Of a stretch of 64,000 nucleotides of DNA, positions 1-9,421 are shown piece by piece. Position numbers and translations under genes: made by a program. Below the pieces are notes generated by a model, which saw only the letters and a program-made list of their open reading frames with translations, was not told the origin of the DNA and searched no databases. This DNA comes from Akebia trifoliata. Taxonomy: Eukaryota > Streptophyta > Magnoliopsida > Ranunculales > Lardizabalaceae. Every line of letters starts with the position of its first letter. Position 1 is the first letter of the stretch. Location of the stretch: assembly GCA_017979445.1 (NCBI GenBank), contig CM030707.1, positions 24,434,586-24,498,585 on the forward strand, written 5' to 3'.

Positions 1-199
1 AACCCATCGGTATTAAACACAAAACAGTGCTACGAAATCTTGGTCCAGCTGCATTTCACTGGCACTCTAACCATGTACTTAGGGGCCAGATTCCACGAGT
101 CCATAAAGTCTCTAGAAGATGAGTTGTCTTCCACAGTGGCTTCGACGCTTTGACGTCTCATTTGAATATCTCTGACTATCATAGTCTCTACAAACTCAA

Positions 200-1304
200 A
201 AGGGTTGTAGCTGTTTTGGAATAGCTCCCTTTATCGCTCAGCCCACACATGGTGAATAAAGGCATTGAATGCTAATTTTTTAGTGACCGCCTTTAAAGAT
301 TTTACTTTGAAATTATTGCATGCCCACTCGACCTCTGCTTTCCAATTTTTGTTTGAATGGGATATGTTGGATCTTCTTAGAATTCTTTGCCACAAGTCGT
401 GGGAGAAATTACATCCCAAAAATAAGTGATCTTCTGATTGAGGATAGTTCTCACAAAAACAACAACACGAGTTCTAAATGACCCTTCTAGCCTTGAGCAT
501 GTCTTGAGTTTTTAGTCCCTTGTTGAGGAAAAGCCATGCAGTGGCACTATGTCGTTTAATATTATTAGAAAACCATACCAAGTTATGCCATCTAACTTGA
601 GGACTGGTCTTTTTAAGGGCTTTAAAAGCAGACTTCATGGAGTAAGTCCCTTTAGGATTAGTTGTCTAGATGACTCTGTTTGACTCTGAGCAGTTGAGTT
701 CTATGACTTTGATCTAATCCAATTTCCTTTTTAACAAGGTAGCTAGGTGGGCATGAAGGTACCACTCGCCTCCCCTAACAAGATTGCTGACCTTAGCTTC
801 ATCGTGGAGTCTGGTGTCATAGGAGTTCCCTTGCTATAACATTTCCTCAACAGTCCATGGGTCATGCCATATATAAGTGTTGCTGCCATCCCCGATTTTA
901 TGAGTGAGCATGTCTTTGGTGGCCCCTCTCATCTGTAGAAGTTTTCTCTATATCCAAGACACATTACCGAGGATGCTCATAGTCTAGAAGTGGTTTCCTC
1001 TTATAAGATTCTTTTGGATCTATTCCACCCAAATGTTTTTCCTATTCAAGGCAATATCCCACACTTGTCTAGCAAGACCTCCATTGTTTTGAATACCGAG
1101 GCCATGAAATCCCAACCCACCTTCTTCCCTTCCCTTAGCCATTATCTTCAAATTCACACAATGCATCTTGTTCCCCATTTTCGACCCTACCCACAGGAAA
1201 CTAGTACATATTCTTTCAATTTCTTTCAGCACCTTCTTGGGAAACATTAACACACTAGACCAATAGATTTGCATACTACATATCATTGATTTGATGAGTT
1301 CCAT
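200..1304 (-). pseudogene. LINE RT C-terminal tail and zf-RVT-like region (broken)
   Basis: The C-terminal part of the LINE ORF2 product. The segment at 1304-1020 carries the typical plant-LINE stretch: a YWSS motif, FPKKVLKEIE, FLW, then GGLGFHGL. This lies just downstream of the polymerase core in the family. The segment at 419-231 (SHDLWQRIL, WAER) resembles the zf-RVT zinc-binding region that ends many plant LINE ORF2 proteins. Stops and shifts separate the two pieces, so no protein can be made. I did not verify the cysteine spacing of the zinc-binding part. Confidence 0.75.
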
Positions 1305-1309
1305 CCTTC

Positions 1310-2400
1310 CTACAAAAGAGAGAAAATGGGATTTCTAAGATTGATCCTACTAGTTATCTTGGTAACAATAGGCTCGCAATTAGTAGCCTTGAGTCTTGTT
1401 GAGATAAAGGGCAACCCAAGATACTTGACAAAAAGAGTAGCTTCAACAATTTTAAGGACTGTGGAAATTCTCTCTTCCACTTGGTTGCCAATCCCAACAC
1501 AATAAAGCTTGTTTTTATCAAAGTTCATCTTCAACCCTGTGATGTTGTTGAACCATTCCATAGCTTTTTTAGTAGCCGTTACAAATCTGGTGTTCTCTTT
1601 GAAGAATAACATCAGGTCATTGGTGAAAATCAAGTGGCTAACTCTGGGGTCTCTGTAGTTGTCCATAAATTCCAACTTCCTTTTATTGGCCAGATCTTGG
1701 AGTTTAGCTGATAGCAGTTCCATCACGAGCACAAATAAATAGGGGGATAAAGGGTCCCCTTGTCGGATACCTCTCTTACTTGAGAAGTATCCTTTCAAGC
1801 TTCCATTGATGGCTATCGAGCACATAGGGGATGAGATGCACCACCATATCTAGGCTATAAAGTTCTCTAGAAATTTCACCAACTCCAAGCGATGGATAAT
1901 TGCCTTCATATAATTGAATCGTAAACCTTCTTCAAATCAACTTTTGCAACACATCTGAGGGGCTTTTCGCTCTATGAAGGTTTCTAACAAGTTCATGGGA
2001 CAACATTAGGTTGTCTTTGATGGACCCCCCTTAGATGAATGCTGATTGGTTAGGGCTCACTATCTCATTTAGGGTGCCTTTGAGTCTATTGGCTAGAATC
2101 TTAGAAATACACTTGTATGTGACATTGTAACATGCTATGGATTTGTATTCTTCTATGGATGTAGGCCTATCAATTTTAGGGACAAAAGTTCTTGATGTAG
2201 TATTAACTTCCTTGACCAACTCCCCCCTCTGAAAGTAATACTTGATAGTAGCCACCACATCTCTTTTGACTATGTCCCATGACTTCTAGAAGAAAGTAGT
2301 AGAGTATCCATTAGGGCCAGGGGCCATGTCTCCATCCATAAAGAACATAGCTATTCTAATTTCCTCTTCGTTCACAGGTTTGTTCAATTCATTTGCAAAG
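1310..2400 (-). pseudogene. LINE reverse transcriptase domain (broken)
   Basis: Remnant of the LINE polymerase that would copy its RNA onto nicked chromosomal DNA. In reading order: an APGPNGY motif (about 2320), the SIACYNVTYKCISKILANRL block with NQSAFI (2258-2031), then GIRQGDPLSPYLF (about 1765) and LIFTNDLMLF (about 1620). The last is the catalytic [FY]ADD box. Here it reads FTND, so the Ala and the first Asp are both changed, which alone would abolish activity. Stop codons at about 2030 and 1825 break the frame. The element is therefore dead. Confidence 0.9.
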
Positions 2401-2799
2401 GCTTCATCGATTTACTTTAGCTGCAACTCATGGTTGTCTTGGAGTTATCAAATTTGATCCCAAACAGATTTTTATAGTACCCAATAATCTTTTGCACCAG
2501 GTATTCCTCTTCCTCCACTCAACCTCCATTCCTAGCTTGAATAGAGGATATTATGTTTCTTGCTCTTCTAGCTACCAAAGACTTGTGGAAGAAAGTTGTG
2601 TTAGAGTCCCCAAGTTTTAGCCAATTAACTCTAGATTGTTGTTTAGTTCCTGCTTTTTCTCTTCTAGCTATCTCATGGTATCTTTTGGCTATTCTTATCT
2701 CTTGTTCAGTAAGCTCCTGATTTAGAAGCTGCTCTTGAACCTTCTTCAGCTACTCAAGGCATTTGTAGAAGCTTTATTGTCTTCCCCAAAATAGTGAGA

Positions 2800-3650
2800 G
2801 CTCTACGACTTTAGAGTAGATTTCAGTCTTTTGATTTTGATGACAACTTTGAACATTGGGTTGCATCTCACTGATTCGTCCCAACTCTTGCCCACTATAT
2901 CAAGGAAGCTTCTGTCATCAGCCCAGAAATTGAAAAATTGGAAGGATCTCATCCTCGACCTTTTCTCAACTCCGAGAGACATAGACATGGGACTATGGTC
3001 TGAAATCCCTAATGGGTGGAATTCAACTTCAAAGCTATCAAAAGATTCTAGCCAACTAATGTTGGTCATAACTTCATAAAATCCTGCTGTTGTCCTATTT
3101 ATTGCACCATGTTAGATGGCCTCCATTAGCTTTAAGATCCATTAGGCATGTAGTTTGGAGACACTCCTTTAGGTCCTGCACATCAGAGCTCAACACTTTC
3201 CTCCCCTTATCTTCTCTCGAGTTGAGGTGATGGACTTGAAATCTCCCATAACCAACCAAGGGCTATTAGTATGGTCTACCATGCATTCCAGTTCTCTCCA
3301 CACCCTTTTACTTTATTGCTTATCATTATGCCCGTATATCACTATTAGCAAGAACCGGTACCCTTCTTGGTGTTTCCCTTGTAAAGTGATCATTTGGTCG
3401 AATTTGAAAACAAGGTTCATATTCTACCCCACCCAAATTCTACCCTTCAAGGTAGTGTTGTTATTTTTTTCCATCTCCCAGTCTGGACACACTCTTTTCG
3501 AGAAAGAATCTCTATTGATCTCTCTTACTCTGCTATCCACAATCCCCATAACATCGATATGGTTCTTCTTAATGAAAATCCTCATCTCTTGCTATTTCAG
3601 AGGGTCATTGAGCCCTCAAATATTCCAAATGGTGCACTTTATTGGGTAAC
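2800..3650 (-). pseudogene. LINE endonuclease domain (broken)
   Basis: Remnant of the apurinic/apyrimidinic-type endonuclease that nicks target DNA in L1 retrotransposition. Reading right to left: a WNI-GLNDPLK motif (about 3620), IDVMGI (about 3555), PWLVMGDF (about 3260), LTWCNK (about 3110), and GISDHSPM at about 3000, which is the conserved SDH box near the domain end. The N-terminal WN, the MGDF aspartate and the SDH histidine remain readable, but several stops interrupt the frame. Confidence 0.85.
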
Positions 3651-4270
3651 CTCTATGTGCTCTTCCTCTTCTACCCTTTCTTCCTCTTGCCCTCTACATT
3701 CTTGCCTCGTTTATTCATAACTTTTATTGCCTCCTTGATCTGCAATAAGGTTGGCAGTTTTTGAGTTTGCTTCATGGCTCCTTCATCCATTCAGAGTTTG
3801 TTAAAGTCCTTGTTACCCCATTTTTGAATCTCAATACTTGTGCCATCCTCTTCCTCCTAAAGCATTAGATATCTATTTGAAGGTAGAGTGTGTAAGGGAA
3901 AGTGGTTGTTGTGACTTATGGTGTTGTCCCCCTTTGATTCAGAATCAATTCTCTTTCTTTCTTTGTTTTTATTATTCCCCTCTATCTCATGTGTTTTCTT
4001 TCGACTGTTACTATCCTTTGTCTCAGTTTTTTTGATTGATTCCCCAATCACCTTTGCTCTAAACCTTGCTTGAGCTAGTTTCTCTCACTCCATGCTCTAC
4101 CGGTTGGAGTTACTTCCTCTTCTTATCACACCTCCCTTCCCCCTTTGGTTGCCCTCTTGCCTTGGTCTTATACCTGAATGGTTAGATCTAGTGTTTCGAT
4201 TGTGTTTTGTGGTGACTGTTGTCCATTCATTCTCTACTCTTAAATCTGATTTTGTCTTAACCAACTTCTC

Positions 4271-5100
4271 CTATTCAGAATTCAAATCTTGATTGTCTCT
4301 CCTAATAGCTGTAGTAGATAGGGTGCAATGTTTTTCTAGGTGCCCAAATGTGCAGCACATTTGACACCTAAGGGGCATACAATAATACTTCATGAAAACT
4401 TTAACATGTGCGTTATCCTCCACCTCCATATAAATCTTGTTTGGGATCTTCTTGTTAGCATAGATTTTCACACAGACACTAGCATAAGATAATCTCAGTT
4501 GTCCTTCTGTAGCACTATCCATAAATATAGGCTTCCCTATCGAGTTGGTTATGAATCCTACGTTATTAAGGTACCAAAATTGGTTTGGGAGATCATGGAG
4601 TTTGATCAGACAGGGATGGAAGCAGATTCCAACTTTTCCAACTCAATTGTGTTTTTCTAATCCTTCAATATCATCAGCCTTCCTGCCACAAACCAAGGAC
4701 CTTAAAGTAGGGCTTTGGTTTTGTCCTCTTTATCTCCAAACTTAAAAAAATACATTTTGTTATTTCAACATTTCCTCTTGGTTTCCACAGTTTGTTGATA
4801 GCATTCTTGAATACAACATATGAGAACTTGTGCCTTAGGAAATGACCTACTGGACTCTCTTTCCATTCATCTTCTCCTTTACGTAGAATTTATTTTGGGC
4901 AAGAAATAATCGTCTGGTTGCTCTCAAGAACCTTAGGATGAAAGGTCAGCTTGCCTTGACCTCTAGCTGAAGCTTTTGCATTTGTCCCCTCCAATCTTGC
5001 CAAAGATAGGGGTTTTGTCCTGCCCTCATGTCTGGGAGCATTGCCCATAAGAGAGGGGCCTCTCTAATGGAATCAATCCAGGAGCAACCTGCATTCTTTG
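4271..5100 (-). pseudogene. LINE ORF1: DUF4283-like with zinc knuckle (broken)
   Basis: Remnant of the ORF1 RNA-binding protein of plant L1 LINEs. The upstream part (about 4760-4540) reads like the end of DUF4283, with PWFVAGRLMILK and a GSLYLWI segment. An open segment at 4522-4271 continues with MDSATEGQLRLSYASVCVKI and then CQMCCTFGHLEKHC, which fits a CX2CX4HX4C zinc knuckle. A stop and frame changes separate the two. The combination DUF4283 plus zinc knuckle directly upstream of an endonuclease is diagnostic of plant LINE ORF1. Confidence 0.8.
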
Positions 5101-5887
5101 GGCTTATTCATCTTGTTTGGGCCCCACACTGACCAAATTTCATAATTTTGATCCATCACCTTGGTATGTTGTTAGTTGGGTTTCTGGCACCCCTTCAACA
5201 ACATCTTGTGAGGTGGTTATTGGAGGCCTACTGGTTTCAATGCCCCTAAAGGGGTTCTCTGTGGATGCCAACCCCCTACTCTTCAATGCATTTCATCGAG
5301 TACTCGTTGGGGAAGTCTACCTACTGTTATAACTTCCTTACCCAAAGGCTTCAACAAATTCCTCCTCTCAAGGATTTCTATTGGACTACTTGGAGAATGG
5401 CCAAACCCCCCTTCATTTCCCTCCAACATAGCTCTTACTTCTACCAACCCCTCTATTGCTACCTCCTCATCTTGGTTTAAGGTTGACTCCTTCCAAGGTT
5501 GTCCAGTGTTGCCTGTCATACCCTAAGTCTTCATTGCCCTCAAACCTACTAATTTGATGTCATAATCTTCAATTGGATTCCTTGTGCTTAATTTTTCAGT
5601 TTTCATCTACTTAGTGCCCAATTACAGTTATCTTCTCAGTGTTCCATCCAAATCTACGGTTTGAAATAGGGGTGCAACTTAATTCGGTTCAAACCGAGAC
5701 CCGAACCAATTCGTGACTTTTGGATTGGGTTGGTTTGGTTTTAACTGACTAACGGTTCGGTTTCGAGTTAAAAGAATTAAAAACCGATAGGTTCGGTTCG
5801 GTTTTCGATTCAGGATATGTAAATAACTGAACCAAAATTCTATAAATATTTAAACCCTAACCCTCTCTACTCTCTCTTTCTCTCGTC

Positions 5888-6260
5888 TCTGGTTCTCTCC
5901 GGCTGCAGTAGCGACTGCGACCTTCGACGGTCCGAGCTCCAAAAGGTGCGATCGATCGGTCTCTCCCTCTTTTTTTTTTCTCTCTCTCTCGTCTCGTCTC
6001 TGGTTATCTCCGGCTGCGGCTGCGACCCTTCGATGGTGCGATCGGTCGGTCCCTCCCCCCTCTCTCTCTCTCACACACACTCTCTCTGGTTATCTCCGGC
6101 TGTGACTGCGGCTGCAACCCTTCGACGGTGCGATCGATCGGTCCTTCCCCCCCTCTCTCACACTTTCTCTCTCTGGTTCTCTCCGGCTGTGGCTGTGACT
6201 GCAATCTTGACCTTCGACGGTGCGAGCTCCGATGGTGCAATCGGTCGGTCCCTCTCTCTC
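5888..6260. repeat. Minisatellite inside hAT element, about 4 copies
   Basis: Imperfect tandem units of about 85-115 bp, each beginning GGTTNTCTCCGGCTG, continuing with a ...GACCNTTCGA(C/T)GGTGCGATCG(A/G)TCGGTC core and ending in a variable CT run. Units start near 5890, 6001, 6088 and 6175. Length variation comes mainly from the pyrimidine run. Confidence 0.85.
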
Positions 6261-6329
6261 TCTCTCTGCGACATACGGCTGCGGACCATGCCTCTTCTCT
6301 CTCGTTCGTCTCTGCCACCTGCGGTTGCT

Positions 6330-6384
6330 GATCGGGGTGTGTGTGTGTGTGTGTGTGTGTGTCTCTCTCTCTCTCTCTCTCTCG
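6330..6384. repeat. (GT)n-(CT)n compound microsatellite
   Basis: About 13 GT dinucleotides followed by about 11 CT dinucleotides, inside the 5667-6654 hAT element. A likely length-polymorphic locus. Confidence 0.95.
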
Positions 6385-6486
6385 TCTTTATCATCTCTGC
6401 GACCTATGACTGTCGTCGTGCCACTCTCTCTGTTAAGCTGCAAAACAAATTCAGAGTTCGATCGAAAAAATGAGTGAATCTCTCGA

Positions 6487-7219
6487 CAATCCGTGGAACC
6501 GAACCGAACCAAACTGGGTTAAGATCGGTTTGGGATGGTTCGATTTTAGATTAATTCAGTTCGGTTCTGGTTTTCATATAATAGAACCGATGTTGGTCGG
6601 TTCGGTTATGATTTTACTCTAAACCGAACCAACCCGAACCAAGTTGCACCCCTAGTTTGAAACATGTATCTTCTCAGTATCTTGCACTTTGAAAATTGAA
6701 TCTTATTCTCAAGGTATATTTATTGCAGTTTAATGGGCACATGTTAACAAAACGTAGAAAGTGCAGTCTAACTAATAGATTCAGATTTCATACTAACATT
6801 ATTATTCCTTTGTACGAAACTAATAAGTGGTCCTCTACAGATTGGAACAATCTGTGGAACCGAACCGAACCAAACTGGGGTTAAGATCGGTTTGGGATGG
6901 TTCGATTTTAGATTAATTCAGTTCGGTTCTAGTTTTCATATAATAGAACCGATGTTGGTCGGTTCGGTTATGATTTTACTCTAAACCGAACCAACCCGAA
7001 CCAAGTTGCACCCCTAGTTTGAAACATGTATCTTCTCAGTATCTTGCACTTTGAAAATTGAATCTTATTCTCAAGGTATATTTATTGCAGTTTAATATGT
7101 GCCCTTTGGGCACATGTTAACAAAACGTAGAAAGTGCAGTCTAACTAATAGATTCAGATTTCATACTAACATTATTATTCCTTTGTACGAAACTAATAAG
7201 TGGTCCTCTACAGATTGGA
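6487..7219. repeat. Tandem duplication of hAT right end plus flank
   Basis: Two nearly identical units (6487-6847 and 6848-7219, offset 361 bp). Each holds the right terminus of the hAT element, the GTTTGAAA target copy and about 185 bp of flanking DNA. The most obvious difference is an 11-bp segment present only in unit 2, which completes a palindrome (ATGTGCCC-TTT-GGGCACAT near 7098-7116). The duplication must post-date the hAT insertion because it copies its end. Confidence 0.9.
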
Positions 7220-7366
7220 TCTAATAAGATTTGGATCGGATTTGAATGCAATGGATTAGGTCCTTATCAAATATCAATATTTGGATTCAAATCAGATCAA
7301 TAACAATTAGATCAGATAATGAACAATACATACAAGGGAAATGTTTAGCAACAAACATTTTGGCAA
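7220..7366. other. AT-rich spacer, nothing recognised
   Basis: AT-rich sequence with GGAT-TTGGAT-type motifs that recur near 7800-7960. No coding or terminal repeat signal could be supported. Confidence 0.4.
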
Positions 7367-7655
7367 AACATTTTTCAAAAACATGGGTTAGAGGTTTTGG
7401 AATGGGCTGAATTTTGGTGAGGATGATCTCTATGGTGAGGAGATCATCATCACCAAAAATCAGCCCATTCCAAACTTCTAACCCCATCAAAAATGGTTTA
7501 CAAAAATGGACGGTCCATGATTTTTCAACTTGTAAACTGGGGCTAGAAGTTTGGAATGGGCTGATTTTTGATGAGGATGATCTCCTCAACATAGAGATCA
7601 TCTTAACCAAAAACCAGCCCATTCCAAAACCTCTAACCCATGTTTGAAAAATGTT
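7367..7655. mobile_element. Foldback (MITE-like) element
   Basis: A 289-bp inverted repeat. The left arm (AACATTTTTC..., ACATGGGTTAGAGGTTTTGG) pairs with the right arm (CCAAAACCTCTAACCCATG..., GAAAAATGTT). A shorter internal palindrome around GGGCTG-ATTTTTGGTGAGGATGATC occurs twice, so the element can fold as a hairpin of hairpins. Its core (GGGTTAGAAGTTT, GGCTGATTTTTGGTGAGGATGATCTCCTC) is also found in the Mutator-type MITE at 8509-8797, so the two share a family. Exact ends and target duplication could not be fixed. Confidence 0.75.
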
Positions 7656-8317
7656 GAACGGGACCCTACATACAAACATCATATATTTGAATATAAATAA
7701 AATTTATTTATATTTTGTAAATGAAAATTGTGAGAAATTGTTCGAATTTTATTATTTATTTTTTATATAAATAAATCTTATTTGCATTTTGTAAATGAAA
7801 TAGGATTTGATTCGATTTATACCTAATCCAATTGTTATCAGATTTGGATCCTACTATTAAGATTTGATTTAAAAATCGAATCTTATCAAAGTTTGATTCA
7901 ATTCTTATCAGATTGGTCCTAGGTCAACCCCAATCCAGACCCAATCCATTTGGACGAGTCAATTGTTAAGGTGTTCACACAAGAAAGAAGGCTCATGAGT
8001 TTCATGACTCGTGATCAATGAACCAAAGGGACACATGTCATGTTTGGACGGTAAGTTTAATGAGTCAAAGTATGGTCCGTCAATTATGGGTTTTCCACTT
8101 AAATGAAATTAGCGATGGAGCCCTAGGAGTCTCTTGTTGATTAAGGTGGCGAGGAAAGAAATAGTTAGAATCCTCGAAATGACAACTTTTATGAACATTT
8201 TTTTATGTATTCGTAAGTTCTTGATATTTATGTATGCTCCCTATGGCTCCTATAAAATAGTGTATATTAATATTACTCTTTTATAAAATTGTTTTTATGG
8301 AAGAACTCCTTAAGTGA
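7656..8317. other. AT-rich intergenic DNA, nothing recognised
   Basis: No open frame, terminal repeat or RNA gene could be supported here. The text around 7800-7960 is GGAT/TTGGAT-rich, like 7200-7300. Confidence 0.4.
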
Positions 8318-8475
8318 GTTGCAAAGAATGCATGCGGTCTTGATGCGTTATTAGGTATGTGGTTGACATGGTAAGGGCACAGGACCATAAATTATTTTCA
8401 TCGGGATACACAAGAAAAAGATTTGTGATTCTTTGCCCTTGTCACGTCATCCGCATACCCAACAACTTACCAAGT
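8318..8475. mobile_element. Foldback element, GATACACAA family (partial)
   Basis: Inverted repeat. The left arm GGTATGTGGTTGACATGG...AAGGGCACAGG near 8353 pairs with the right arm ...CTTTGCCCTTGTCACGTCATCCGCATACC ending near 8460. The loop carries GGGATACACAAGAAAAAG. It shares the outer GCATGCGGTCTTGATGCG segment and the core with the element at 25781-25934, but here the outer segment lacks its right partner. Confidence 0.7.
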
Positions 8476-8508
8476 TGGGTCATTTACTTGGTTAAAAGGA
8501 ACAAAGCA

Positions 8509-8797
8509 GGGTAATTATAAAAGCACCCAATTAATTAATAAGGGGATCTCAACCATAGTCGATCTATTTTGTCTTACATGGGTTAAAAGTTTTGGACAAT
8601 TTACGATTCTTGAACTTGATTTGATGGGGTTAGAAGTTTCAAAATAGGCTGATTTTTGGTGAGGATGATCTCCTCGTCATAGAGCTCATCCTCATCAAAA
8701 ATCAATTTGTTTTGAAACTTTTAACCCATATAAGACAAAACAATTTGGCTATGATTGAGTTGCCCTTATTAATTCGTGGGGTGCTTTTATAATTACC
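8509..8797. mobile_element. Mutator-type MITE with long TIRs
   Basis: A 289-bp element whose arms (GGTAATTATAAAAGCACCC left, GGGTGCTTTTATAATTACC right) stay complementary for roughly 85 bp. It is flanked by AACAAAGCA (8500-8508) and AACAAAGTA (8798-8806), a 9-bp direct repeat with one mismatch. Long inverted repeats and a 9-bp target duplication are the hallmarks of Mutator-like elements. No coding capacity; an open frame at 8946-8749 crosses its right end and is not a gene. Confidence 0.85.
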
Positions 8798-8806
8798 AAC
8801 AAAGTA

Positions 8807-9421
8807 TCCTTTTTTTCTCTCCATCTATTCTTCATCTTCATCTCTCCCCTCTTTCTTATTTCTCTTTGTTGTTCTCCCATCTTTTGTTGATGCTTGAACG
8901 CGACATTGCTGGATAGATCATCGGCACCTCTTTGTAAATTGGTCAAGAAGAAATGAACGTTGTTACATTGTGATGAACTTAATTCGTAACTTGGTGATCA
9001 CACCCTCAAAATAAGAACCAAAAAATGAAAAATATAAAAGAATTATCCGATTTGAGGAAAATGGGATCTCCTAGACTAATTCGAGATGGTTAATCTTTTA
9101 AGTTAAAAATATTGTAGAACAATTCGATTTAGTACTAAAAATCCTACAAATAATGGTCGATCATAGTGTAAGTAATGGTGCAATTGATTGATTTTGTTTT
9201 GAAAGAAAAAAAGGCCCTTGAGGCATGTGCAAAACACATTAGGAAAGTTGGTAATTGTGAATTACATGAATTGTGGGTTAAAAAAATGTGATTAATTTAC
9301 TTTTCATATAAATATTCAAAAATTGAACTTCCATGTGCATAAATTTTGATTTAGATAAATCAAACAACATTTGTAAAATAATTGAAACACACATCCATGT
9401 TGAATGTCTAGTTCTGTGTTT
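8807..9421. other. AT-rich intergenic DNA, nothing recognised
   Basis: No domain, terminal repeat or RNA gene could be identified. It lies immediately left of the 3' LTR of the Copia element. Confidence 0.4.

Larger units (their letters stand above)
1..5658 (-). mobile_element. Decayed L1-type LINE, 3' end outside window
   Basis: Non-LTR retrotransposon on the minus strand. Read from right to left it shows the order expected for plant L1 elements: ORF1 with a DUF4283-like segment and zinc knuckle (about 4760-4271), apurinic-type endonuclease (about 3650-2800), reverse transcriptase (about 2400-1310), and the RT tail with a zinc-binding region (1304-200). Every domain is split by stops and frameshifts. 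The left window edge cuts the 3' end, so no poly(A) tail or target duplication is visible. The 5' limit is uncertain: 5100-5658 gives no clear domain and is followed directly by a hAT insertion at 5667. Confidence 0.9.
5667..6654. mobile_element. Non-autonomous hAT-type transposon, 8-bp TSD
   Basis: A 988-bp element bounded by terminal inverted repeats TAGGGGTGCAACTT at the left and its complement AAGTTGCACCCCTA at the right. It is flanked by a perfect 8-bp direct repeat GTTTGAAA (5659-5666 and 6655-6662). The TAGGGGTG start and 8-bp duplication are standard for plant hAT elements. Subterminal sequence is rich in GGTTCGGTT/AACCGAACC motifs, plausible transposase-binding repeats. The interior has no transposase but contains a roughly four-copy minisatellite (5888-6260) and CT/GT microsatellites (6250-6385). 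Several open frames inside are repeat-driven and not genes. Confidence 0.93.

Noticed and set aside
3227..3720. Plus-strand frames of 140 and 108 residues
   Set aside because: They are antisense to the LINE endonuclease, whose motifs are on the minus strand.
5850..6512. Many overlapping open frames on both strands (up to 175 residues)
   Set aside because: They lie in the minisatellite and CT/GT microsatellites of a hAT element. Ser/Leu and Arg/Glu repeats in all frames are composition effects, not genes.
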